6,565 nucleotides of DNA. Source: Candidatus Gastranaerophilales bacterium. Lineage in GTDB: Bacteria > Cyanobacteriota > Vampirovibrionia > Gastranaerophilales > Gastranaerophilaceae. Numbering within the stretch: the first letter of the stretch is position 1; each line of letters opens with the position of its first letter. This document shows, one piece after another, positions 1 through 5,641 of the stretch. Under the pieces are notes generated by a model. That model had not been told where the DNA came from. It made no database searches and saw nothing but the letters and a program-made list of their open reading frames with translations. The translations under genes were made by a program, and so were the position numbers. Where the stretch lies: the NCBI GenBank assembly GCA_944323495.1, contig CALUSZ010000030.1, forward strand, positions 1 to 6,565. The letters are read 5' to 3'.

Positions 1-1
1 A

Positions 2-172
2 AAATGTCCTCGTTGTAATGGCAGATTATACAAATCAAGCAAAGAAGATTTTGCATACTATTGTCCGGCATGTAATGAGGATTTTTACAGTTTTGAAGTT
101 ATAGGAGTAGTAATATGTACAAACGAATTGATGTCGAGGACGAAACAAACGAATATGTGGAAGAATACTTAA
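2..172 (+). CDS. Zinc-ribbon protein, 3' end only
   Basis: This is an open frame entering from the left edge; its start codon lies outside the window. The visible 56 residues begin KCPRCNGRLY and contain a second CPAC knuckle about 18 residues later. Together they form a four-cysteine zinc-ribbon (CxxC-n-CxxC), followed by a tail without cysteine pairs. The layout resembles the small zinc-ribbon protein encoded at 2667-2825. It overlaps the next gene by 58 bases, which is long, so the tail after about position 115 may be unconserved. The function is unknown. Short zinc ribbons of this kind are common in phages and often bind nucleic acid or partner proteins, but nothing here specifies the target. 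Confidence 0.55.
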   Translation, partial: KCPRCNGRLYKSSKEDFAYYCPACNEDFYSFEVIGVVICTNELMSRTKQTNMWKNT

Positions 173-537
173 CCAAATTACAAGTAATAGATGATGCTAC
201 GAGATATTATCATGAACATTTTACAATGGACGATGATTATGATAAGGATTTTGAAGTAAAAACTTATGAACAATCTATAAGCTTCTGGGAAGCTAACGGT
301 TATAGAATTGAGGAAGAACAACCGGACGATTATCAATGTCCGGTTTGTATTAGTCAAAATATAGAATGTCTCGGCAGTGAAATAGATGGACTGCTATTAT
401 CCTACCGATATTGTTGTAATAATTGTCATGCAACGTTTGATGGCAATTATGAGTTAAATTTTACAGGTTATGATAATATTGTGAAAGACAAAAATTTTAC
501 TGAACCGAATGAAATAAGCCAACAACACGCCCGATGA
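115..537 (+). CDS. Acidic zinc-ribbon protein of unknown function
   Basis: This encodes a 140-residue protein. The ATG is preceded by an AGGAG Shine-Dalgarno (103-107) with 7 bases of spacing, which supports the start. Residues 1-70 are very rich in Asp and Glu and look helical. Residues 73-112 form a probable zinc ribbon with knuckles CPVC (75-78) and CNNC (101-104); there is no signal peptide or membrane segment. It sits just downstream of another zinc-ribbon gene, probably in the same transcript, and its last 41 bases overlap the 3' end of the convergent repressor gene. No terminator is visible at this convergence, so the two transcripts may run into each other. I do not recognise the family. 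Its position beside the repressor suggests a gene expressed in the lysogen or a late accessory gene, but that is inference. Confidence 0.7.
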   Translation: MYKRIDVEDETNEYVEEYLTKLQVIDDATRYYHEHFTMDDDYDKDFEVKTYEQSISFWEANGYRIEEEQPDDYQCPVCISQNIECLGSEIDGLLLSYRYCCNNCHATFDGNYELNFTGYDNIVKDKNFTEPNEISQQHAR

Positions 538-1186
538 TTTTAAAATGCAAGGATTTATCAATTATGAACGGTGGGAAGCTTTGATTTTTTGATACTGCTA
601 TAACATTATCATTACTTGTACTTAGCTGTTTGCACATCATCTCACCATTATAATTAAAAGCGTATATGCAACCGTTGCGAATATTTGTTTGAGATTTATC
701 AACTAATAACATATCATTGTTATTAATCTCCGGAAGCATACTATCACCTTTGGCATAAATTATTTCTGTCATGTGTTTATTAGCTTTGAAAAAATCAAGC
801 AGTTTATTTGGTAGAGATAATTTATCGGTAATATCTTCATCATAAACATCTCTTCCTGTACCGCAACTTGCAGACACTTCGGCACGAACAGGAATATTGG
901 AATTTTCGGATTCATTATAATCTTTTCGTGTATCTATATAGAGTTTTTGGTATAACTGTGAATTTGTAGCATTAATATTTTCTAAATGTTTTACTAAGCG
1001 TAACTGTTCTTTTAGAAGCAGGTATGAATCATTTTTAAATTTTAAGCTTATATTCTGTCTTGTTGTATCAAGAATCTCTGCATATTCTGTTGCAGAAATT
1101 TTTTCAATTTCTTTTGCATATTGTTCAAAAATATCTTTATGTTTAAATTTAGTTCTAATGTCTTGTAAAGATTCTATAATAGCCAT
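497..1186 (-). CDS. CI/LexA-like phage repressor with S24 self-cleavage domain
   Basis: This is the master repressor of the element: it binds operators to hold the early operon silent and is expected to self-cleave when RecA filaments form. From the ATG it has 229 residues. The helix-turn-helix lies near residues 30-54 (ISATEYAEIL then TTRQNIS), followed by a linker and the S24 peptidase fold. Visible catalytic features are the Cys108-Gly109 scissile pair, Ser149 in GDSMLP and Lys186 in MMCKQL. The Ser-Lys spacing of 37 equals that of LexA and UmuD, and UmuD also uses Cys-Gly. The frame stays open upstream to a GTG at 1222, but that codon lies inside an operator and has no Shine-Dalgarno. The ATG at 1184-1186 has AAGGAG at 1191-1196 (4-base spacing), so I prefer it. 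It is transcribed leftward from the promoter at 1302-1330 and is probably autoregulated. Confidence 0.9.
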   Translation of the reverse strand: MAIIESLQDIRTKFKHKDIFEQYAKEIEKISATEYAEILDTTRQNISLKFKNDSYLLLKEQLRLVKHLENINATNSQLYQKLYIDTRKDYNESENSNIPVRAEVSASCGTGRDVYDEDITDKLSLPNKLLDFFKANKHMTEIIYAKGDSMLPEINNNDMLLVDKSQTNIRNGCIYAFNYNGEMMCKQLSTSNDNVIAVSKNQSFPPFIIDKSLHFKIIGRVVGLFHSVQ

Positions 1187-1201
1187 AACTCTCCTTATAT
1201 C

Positions 1202-1223
1202 TGTGTCAATATGTATTGACACA
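1202..1223. promoter_or_regulatory. Repressor operator, proximal copy
   Basis: This is a perfect inverted repeat with 10-base arms around a TG centre. Its 18-base core, TGTCAATATGTATTGACA (1204-1221), recurs exactly at 1325-1342. It lies inside the predicted repressor leader, about 70-95 bases past the expected transcription start and 5 bases upstream of the Shine-Dalgarno. Bound repressor could block elongation of its own message as a roadblock. In the RNA the same bases would fold into a hairpin next to the ribosome binding site. Assignment to the adjacent repressor is inference from position and symmetry. Confidence 0.8.
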
Positions 1224-1244
1224 TTTTATTGAACAAAAAGTTTT

Positions 1245-1256
1245 ACAAATTGTAAT
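1245..1256. repeat. 12-base direct repeat, copy 1
   Basis: The sequence ACAAATTGTAAT is repeated exactly at 1298-1309, 53 bases away. This copy is embedded in a palindrome, TTACAA-A-TTGTAA (1243-1255). It contains TACAAT on the minus strand, but no acceptable -35 is found at 16-18 bases, so it is unlikely to be a promoter. It may be a site for a second regulator. Confidence 0.45.
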
Positions 1257-1297
1257 ATCTTGTCCTTACAGACAGTTTTTCGCACTTCCTAGCTATG

Positions 1298-1309
1298 ACA
1301 AATTGTAAT
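1298..1309. repeat. 12-base direct repeat, copy 2, over the leftward -10
   Basis: This is an exact second copy of ACAAATTGTAAT. It overlaps the -10 hexamer (1302-1307) of the leftward repressor promoter, so a protein bound here would compete with RNA polymerase. AT-richness makes chance repetition possible. Confidence 0.45.
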
Positions 1310-1330
1310 GCAATATTTTTTTCTTGTCAA
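1302..1330 (-). promoter_or_regulatory. Leftward promoter for the repressor gene
   Basis: Read on the minus strand, TTGACA (1330-1325) is followed after exactly 17 bases by TACAAT (1307-1302), a near-consensus sigma-70 promoter. Transcription should begin near 1295, leaving a leader of about 110 bases before the repressor ATG. The -35 is one arm of the distal operator, so repressor binding there should directly affect this promoter. Confidence 0.75.
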
Positions 1331-1342
1331 TATGTATTGACA
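1325..1342. promoter_or_regulatory. Repressor operator, distal copy shared by both promoters
   Basis: This is the palindrome TGTCAATATGTATTGACA with 8-base perfect arms and a TG centre, identical to the core at 1204-1221. The left arm supplies the leftward -35 and the right arm supplies the rightward -35. One bound repressor dimer would therefore cover both -35 elements. Confidence 0.85.
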
Positions 1343-1365
1343 GATTAACAAAGTCGATTAATAAT
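1337..1365 (+). promoter_or_regulatory. Rightward early promoter
   Basis: TTGACA (1337-1342) is a full consensus -35, followed after 17 bases by AATAAT (1360-1365), a five-of-six match to the -10. The expected start near 1372 gives a leader of about 120 bases before the ATG at 1495. This promoter would drive the whole recombination and replication operon and should be repressed by the overlapping operator. Confidence 0.7.
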
Positions 1366-1425
1366 ATAAACAACATTTTAATTTTAGAGAGAGTAGGTTT
1401 TAAAGGCAATACAAATAAAAACCCC

Positions 1426-1457
1426 ATAGTAAGACTGTCTTTTTATGTCTTATCTAT
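1426..1457 (+). promoter_or_regulatory. Hairpin in the early-operon leader
   Basis: The left arm ATAGTAAGAC (1426-1435) pairs with GTCTTATCTAT (1447-1457), with one bulged base and an 11-base loop. No T-run follows, so it is not an intrinsic terminator. It could be a leader structure affecting stability, translation or antitermination. The role is unknown and chance folding cannot be excluded. Confidence 0.35.
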
Positions 1458-1494
1458 GCAGGTTTAGTTGTTGTGCCAAAGAAAGGAGAAGAAA

Positions 1495-1674
1495 ATGAAG
1501 GTTAAAGAGGTTATTGAAGAGTTAGAAAGGATTGAAAACAAAGATGCTGAACTGATTTTAGCCTTTGCAGACGGTAGTGATACGACAGATTATGCTTTTA
1601 TTGAAGATAACACTGCCTATAATGATTACACATATCTTACTGTTAATGGCAGTTTTGATAATGAACTTTACTAA
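1495..1674 (+). CDS. Small acidic early protein, unknown function
   Basis: This encodes a 59-residue protein, the first gene of the rightward operon. The ATG at 1495 has AAGGAG at 1483-1488 with 6 bases of spacing. The frame extends upstream to a TTG at 1468, but that start has no binding site. The protein begins with a helix (MKVKEVIEELERIE), followed by probable short strands. It has 15 acidic and 4 basic residues, giving a strongly negative charge, and no cysteines or membrane segment. The opening resembles small phage proteins of the MKVKELIEEL type, whose function is not known to me. Being first in the operon fits an early host-takeover, anti-restriction or antirepressor role, but that is only positional inference. 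Confidence 0.75.
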   Translation: MKVKEVIEELERIENKDAELILAFADGSDTTDYAFIEDNTAYNDYTYLTVNGSFDNELY

Positions 1675-1694
1675 ACACAGAAAGGAGTAAACTT

Positions 1695-2639
1695 ATGTTT
1701 ACCGCAGAAGAACGCAGAAAGTATATTGGCGGTTCTGATATTGCATCAGTTATGATGATGAGCAGATGGAAAACCCCATTAACTTTGTGGCTTGAAAAAA
1801 CTGGAGAAATTGAACCTGATGATCTATCAGATAATGAAGCTGTTCAACTTGGTGTAGAACTTGAAGATTTTGTTGCACAGAAATTTGCAAAAGAAATTGG
1901 CAAAAAAGTCCGCAAAACAAATAAAATATACTTTCATAAAAAATATCCATTTCTTGCCGCTCACGTTGATAGACTTATTGTAGGTTCTGAAGAGTTATTG
2001 GAATGTAAAACTTGCAGTAGCTATAAGCAAGATGAATGGAAAGACGAAGTAATAATAGTAGAAGAAAATGGCGAGAAAAAAGAAATTATAAAGCAGAATA
2101 CCCCTTATGAATATGTTTTGCAGTGCATTTGGTATATGGGAATTTTAGGTAAAAAAGTTTGTTATATTGCAGTCCTAATTGGCGGTCAAAAATTTAAGTA
2201 CCGAAAAATTGAATTTGATGCAGAATTATTTAATATTATGGTGGATATGGCTGTAGAATTTTGGAATTGTGTTCAGACAAAAACCATGCCTGCATTAAGT
2301 CCGGAAGATAGTAATACATTATCAAAGGTATATTCTACGCATAGCGAGGATTATTTAGAATATCAAGATGTCGAAGAGAAGATTGAGAAATTACAGGAAG
2401 TCAAAGCAGGAATAAAAACTCTTGATGTAGAAAAGAAGATGTTAGAAGCAGAACTCAAAAATATCATTAACACCCATGCCGGAATTTTAACCGATAAATT
2501 CAAGGTATCTTGGTTATCGGAAGAAAGACCTGTCGTAAATACTGAACGTCTAAAAGCAGATAATTTGTATGAAAAATATACGGATAAATCAACCACTCGG
2601 TCTTTAAAAGTATTTTTAAAACAGAAAAAAGCTGCATAA
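1695..2639 (+). CDS. YqaJ/lambda-type 5'-3' exonuclease
   Basis: This is a 314-residue phage recombination nuclease. It is expected to resect one strand of a double-stranded DNA end, leaving 3' single strands for the RecT partner encoded downstream. Family motifs are visible in order: IGGSD (11-15); Glu55 and Glu57 in LGVELED; AAHVDRL with Asp92; and LECK with Glu103 and Lys105, the PD-(D/E)XK metal-binding core. TPYEYVLQCIWYM (136-148) carries the conserved Tyr/Gln region. Residues about 225-260 are Lys/Glu-rich and probably form a coiled coil. AAAGGAG at 1681-1687 with 7 bases of spacing supports the ATG. Length and motifs suggest an intact, active enzyme. It is separated from recT only by a small zinc-ribbon gene. 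Confidence 0.92.
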   Translation: MFTAEERRKYIGGSDIASVMMMSRWKTPLTLWLEKTGEIEPDDLSDNEAVQLGVELEDFVAQKFAKEIGKKVRKTNKIYFHKKYPFLAAHVDRLIVGSEELLECKTCSSYKQDEWKDEVIIVEENGEKKEIIKQNTPYEYVLQCIWYMGILGKKVCYIAVLIGGQKFKYRKIEFDAELFNIMVDMAVEFWNCVQTKTMPALSPEDSNTLSKVYSTHSEDYLEYQDVEEKIEKLQEVKAGIKTLDVEKKMLEAELKNIINTHAGILTDKFKVSWLSEERPVVNTERLKADNLYEKYTDKSTTRSLKVFLKQKKAA

Positions 2640-2666
2640 CCAACTATTTGAAAGGATTAAATCAAA

Positions 2667-2825
2667 ATGAGATGCGAATTTTGCGGTGGTACGCCACGCA
2701 AGAATGAGCTAATAGTATCATTTGGGTACTATTATTGCCCATTCTGCGGTGAAAATATGGGAAATGTACGCCAATATAACAAGAAAAAAAAGAAAAAAGG
2801 TCGCAAGACAGAAAGGATAGTATGA
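2667..2825 (+). CDS. 52-residue zinc-ribbon protein between exonuclease and recT
   Basis: This short gene begins MRCEFCGGTP and has two knuckles, CEFC (3-6) and CPFC (24-27), making a compact four-cysteine zinc ribbon. A very basic tail with six consecutive lysines follows (39-44). AAAGGA (2651-2656) lies 10 bases before the ATG. The TGA stop overlaps the recT start as ATGA, a classic translational-coupling arrangement. The basic tail suggests nucleic-acid binding. Its place between exonuclease and annealing protein suggests an accessory to recombination, which is inference. The lysine tract contains an in-frame A AAA AAG slippery heptamer (2786-2792), and the -1 frame from there is open into recT. 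A 349-residue fusion is therefore conceivable. Confidence 0.8.
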   Translation: MRCEFCGGTPRKNELIVSFGYYYCPFCGENMGNVRQYNKKKKKKGRKTERIV

Positions 2826-3715
2826 GTACACAAATTGCAGAATTAAAAACGCAAGTAATTGAACAAAGGCAGAAATCTAAGCCAATTATGGACTTAATTC
2901 AAAAGAATTTAACTGAATTGGGTAAGGCTCTGCCTTCACACATGACAGCCGAAAGGCTTGGCAGAATTGCCTTAACAACAGTTCGGAAAAATCCCGAACT
3001 TGCGGAATGCACACAAGAATCCTTTTTAGGAGCTTTATTTCAAGCTGCTCAATTAGGTTTAGAGCCAGATGTAGATGGGCATGCATATTTTCTTGTATTT
3101 AATAATTCAAGAAAAATTAACGGTAAATGGACTAAACTCAAAGAAGTTCAGTTTGTTATTGGTTATAAAGGGTACGTTGAATTATTTTACAGGCATGAAC
3201 TTGGACTAAAGGTCAGTATGCACACTGTCTATGATAAAGATTACTTTGCCTATGAATATGGTACGCAGGAATACATTAAACATATACCTTATGATATTCC
3301 AGATGAAAATGGCGAAGTTAATAGAGGTAAGCCTGTTAAATATTATGCGATAGCACATTTGGCAAATGGTACAAGTGTTTTTAAAGTAATGAGCAAGTCT
3401 GAATGTATAAATCATGCCAAAAAACACTCAAAATCATATATTGAAATGGAATTTGATGAAACAGAGAAAAAATATGTAAAAATCAAAGACCCTCATTTCA
3501 GTGCAAATTCACCTTGGGTTACAGATGAGAATGCTATGTGCAAAAAAACAGTTTTGCTTCAGTTGATGAAAACACTTCCAAAATCCGTAGAAATCCGTAA
3601 GGCTTTGGATATGGATAATACGACTAAAATAAGAGTTCTTGCTGATATGTCCGAAGTAAAAGACATAACCAACTGGGACGATAAAAATATAGAAAGGAAC
3701 GCTGTAGATGAATGA
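2822..3715 (+). CDS. recT: RecT-family single-strand annealing protein
   Basis: This is a 297-residue annealing protein that coats the single strands made by the exonuclease and pairs them with complementary DNA. RecT-family landmarks are clear: an N-terminal helical region with LPSHMTAERLGRIALT (37-52); NPELAECTQESFLGALFQAA followed by LGLEPD; GYKGYVEL in the central core; and the C-terminal SPWVTDENAMCKK and LLQLMKTLP helices. The length is normal for the family. The start is set by AAAGGA (2812-2817) and by the ATGA overlap with the zinc-ribbon gene. The end overlaps the SSB-like gene by 8 bases. The pairing with a YqaJ-type nuclease is the standard phage two-component recombination system. 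Confidence 0.93.
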   Translation: MSTQIAELKTQVIEQRQKSKPIMDLIQKNLTELGKALPSHMTAERLGRIALTTVRKNPELAECTQESFLGALFQAAQLGLEPDVDGHAYFLVFNNSRKINGKWTKLKEVQFVIGYKGYVELFYRHELGLKVSMHTVYDKDYFAYEYGTQEYIKHIPYDIPDENGEVNRGKPVKYYAIAHLANGTSVFKVMSKSECINHAKKHSKSYIEMEFDETEKKYVKIKDPHFSANSPWVTDENAMCKKTVLLQLMKTLPKSVEIRKALDMDNTTKIRVLADMSEVKDITNWDDKNIERNAVDE

Positions 3716-4091
3716 ATTTAAACTTCTTGGTCGTTTAAATTGGCTTAAAATTCAATATTTTGATAATGGTACTTGCATGACAAGTATCTATCTCGGGAAA
3801 AAGAAGCCAAAAACAGATGAATACGAAACATTTCCGATATTGTTTTTTAATACAAAGAAAGATAATGTTGCGGAACGTCTTGCAGAATGTTGTGTTCAAG
3901 GTGATTATATCAGAATTAACGGTAAGATAAGCATAAATGAGTATGAATCAAAAGATGGCAAGAAACATACAAAAATAGAGCTTATTGGCTGGAATTTCAA
4001 AAAAGTAAAATGGAACTCTGAACTAAACAAATATGAAGATATTGAAGTCTGTGAAGGTGAAGAATTACCGGAAACAGAACAAGCCGCTTAA
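3708..4091 (+). CDS. ssb: SSB-like single-stranded DNA-binding protein
   Basis: This is a 127-residue protein with an SSB-type OB fold covering about residues 2-101. It opens MNEFKLLGRL, continues with a YFDNGTCMTSIYL strand pair and ERLAECCVQGDYIRINGKI, and has a final strand in KHTKIELIGWNF, all in the expected SSB order. It should protect single strands during recombination and replication. AAAGGA at 3694-3699 precedes the ATG, and the gene starts within the last codons of recT. The tail after the fold is short and acidic and ends EELPETEQAA. It therefore lacks the usual Asp-rich tip with a terminal Pro-Phe that recruits host repair proteins. It is shorter than typical bacterial SSB, as expected of a phage version. 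Confidence 0.85.
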   Translation: MNEFKLLGRLNWLKIQYFDNGTCMTSIYLGKKKPKTDEYETFPILFFNTKKDNVAERLAECCVQGDYIRINGKISINEYESKDGKKHTKIELIGWNFKKVKWNSELNKYEDIEVCEGEELPETEQAA

Positions 4092-4125
4092 CCCCCAAAC
4101 TTGAAGAGAGAGAAATTAAATACAA

Positions 4126-5340
4126 ATGCTTTTATTAAATGACTACGAACAGGAAATAACCTCTATGTTAGTAGCATCTAAAAGGGATATGCAACAGACA
4201 ATTTTAAGTCAGCTATCTAAGAAGATGTTTACAAATCGTTTGTTTGCAAAAGTTTTTGAAGTTGCTGAACTTCTGTTTAATTCCGGCAAAGAAGTAAATG
4301 TATTTAATATAGCAGAAAAGTTATATGGTAATGAAGATAAGAAAAATGTCCTTTTGCTTCAAGAAAATTTCATTACTAATGTGAATTACAAATTTTACGT
4401 TAATAAAATCCAGGAAGCATATTTTGACAGAATCACAAAAAATGCAACTTGCTATAATGAAATCGAAAAAATCCAAAAGGAAAAAGAAAAATATACAGAT
4501 ACCTCATTATTATTAGATATAACTCATGATGCAGAAAAACTCCTTGAAAAAGATGAAAATGTTAAGTTGATAAAAACAGGTTATCCCTCAATAGATAGCA
4601 AGCTTGGCTGTATGCAAGGCGGAGACCTGATAATTTTTGCAGGTGCACCAGGCATGGGAAAAACCTGTATGATGATTAATTTAATTGCAAGTATTGCTAA
4701 ACAGGGTTTCAAGGTTGATGTTTTTAGTTTAGAAATGTCCTTAAAGCAGATTCAAAATCGTCTTATCTGTTCACAAGCGAGAATAGATGCCAGTAAATTA
4801 AGAACTCAAACCCTTACCGGATTTGAAACGGACTTATATCAAAGATACATTTATGAAGTATTACCATCATTACCCATTAAGATTTGTACTAAATACAACA
4901 TAACTGTTGAAAAGATAAAAACATTAACCAAGAAATCCGATAGCGATATTGTTTTTATAGATTATCTGGGCTTGATTAGCGGCGGTAATCCGAAATCAAG
5001 TTACGAACGAATAGGAGATATCTCCAGAGAGCTAAAATTAGCTGCTATGGAAACAAATAAGCCCTTCTATGTATTACACCAACTTAACAGGGGTTATGCA
5101 GACAGACAAGACAAACGACCAAGGTTGTCGGATTTAAGAGATTCTGGAAAGATTGAACAAGATGCAGACACTGTGTGTTTTATACACCGCCCTGCATACT
5201 TTGAGCCTGATAGATATAGAGATTTCGACTTACGGTTTATTATCGAAAAGTCAAGGCACACCGAAGGTGGTAAGACCGCAGAACTTTACTATGACGCAAG
5301 TACACAAACTGTAAAGGAGAAATTTCAACATGAACGGTAA
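4126..5340 (+). CDS. dnaB: DnaB-type replicative helicase
   Basis: This is a 404-residue hexameric helicase that unwinds DNA at the element's replication fork. A shortened DnaB N-terminal helical domain (about 1-100) begins LNDYEQEITSMLVAS, matching the usual family start and supporting this ATG although only a weak GA-rich binding site precedes it. The RecA-like motor has Walker A GAPGMGKT (173-180), catalytic Glu203 in SLEMS, Walker B FIDY (277-280), HQLNR (318-322), SDLRDSGKIEQDAD (335-348), and a finger region EKSRHTEGGK (374-383). It is somewhat shorter than host DnaB of about 450 residues, mostly in the N-terminal part. No DnaC/DnaI-type loader is seen beside it, so it may use the host loader or load itself. 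Confidence 0.92.
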   Translation: MLLLNDYEQEITSMLVASKRDMQQTILSQLSKKMFTNRLFAKVFEVAELLFNSGKEVNVFNIAEKLYGNEDKKNVLLLQENFITNVNYKFYVNKIQEAYFDRITKNATCYNEIEKIQKEKEKYTDTSLLLDITHDAEKLLEKDENVKLIKTGYPSIDSKLGCMQGGDLIIFAGAPGMGKTCMMINLIASIAKQGFKVDVFSLEMSLKQIQNRLICSQARIDASKLRTQTLTGFETDLYQRYIYEVLPSLPIKICTKYNITVEKIKTLTKKSDSDIVFIDYLGLISGGNPKSSYERIGDISRELKLAAMETNKPFYVLHQLNRGYADRQDKRPRLSDLRDSGKIEQDADTVCFIHRPAYFEPDRYRDFDLRFIIEKSRHTEGGKTAELYYDASTQTVKEKFQHER

Positions 5341-5629
5341 CTTATATTCACAATCTAATATGTCACAAGTTGATATGGTATTAAGTCATTTAATTAATTA
5401 TGGCAAGATAACCCCAGAAGAAAGCATCAATTTATATAATATTAAATATTTAGCAAAGTGTATCAGCAGGTTAAAAGAACGTAAAATCAATATTTACAGT
5501 GTATTCTGTGATACAGAAAAACGTCTTGATTCAAAAATCAAGGAATATGTTCTCTGCAAAGAACAACCGCCCCAAGTAAAAAAAATGATTGAAACTGTCA
5601 AGGCACATAACCTAAGAAAAACTGCTTAG
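5330..5629 (+). CDS. Small winged-helix/HTH protein
   Basis: This is a 99-residue protein overlapping the helicase end by 11 bases, with AAGGAG (5313-5318) 11 bases before the ATG. Residues 12-54 (SQVDMVLSHLINYGKITPEE, then IKYLAKCISRLKERKINI) match the pattern of small phage winged-helix proteins. In those, 'hlxxxGsITpxEA' is followed by 'yrLaxrIxxLrxxG'; this resembles the HTH_39 family from memory. The C-terminal 40 residues are lysine-rich and without clear motifs. Its place directly after a replicative helicase and before the excisionase-like gene suggests DNA binding in replication initiation or operon regulation. It could supply the origin-binding function otherwise missing from this operon, but that is inference. 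Confidence 0.7.
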   Translation: MNGNLYSQSNMSQVDMVLSHLINYGKITPEESINLYNIKYLAKCISRLKERKINIYSVFCDTEKRLDSKIKEYVLCKEQPPQVKKMIETVKAHNLRKTA

Positions 5630-5641
5630 GGGGTGTCAATC

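Larger units (their letters stand above)
1187..1494. promoter_or_regulatory. Divergent lysogeny control region
   Basis: This 308-base stretch separates the leftward repressor from the rightward early operon. It contains two identical palindromic operators, two divergent sigma-70-type promoters sharing the distal operator, two copies of a 12-base repeat, and a long leader with a hairpin before the first early gene. I found no cro-like gene. The only extra open frame is a 17-codon one at 1445-1498 that lacks a Shine-Dalgarno. Confidence 0.8.

Noticed and set aside
1187..1222. Repressor extended 12 codons upstream to a GTG start at 1222
   Set aside because: The GTG is within the palindromic operator and has no Shine-Dalgarno, while the ATG at 1184-1186 has AAGGAG just upstream.
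1445..1498. 17-codon leader frame ending in an ATGA overlap with the first early gene
   Set aside because: It has no Shine-Dalgarno and no recognisable composition, and such a short overlap is easily produced by chance.
2980..3000. Hairpin AGTTCGG/CCGAACT inside recT
   Set aside because: It has a 7-bp stem, lies in the middle of coding sequence, has no T-run and has no linked feature.
3768..3788. Hairpin GGTACTTG/CAAGTATC early in the ssb gene
   Set aside because: It has an 8-bp stem with one G-U pair within coding sequence. No T-run or regulatory position supports a function.
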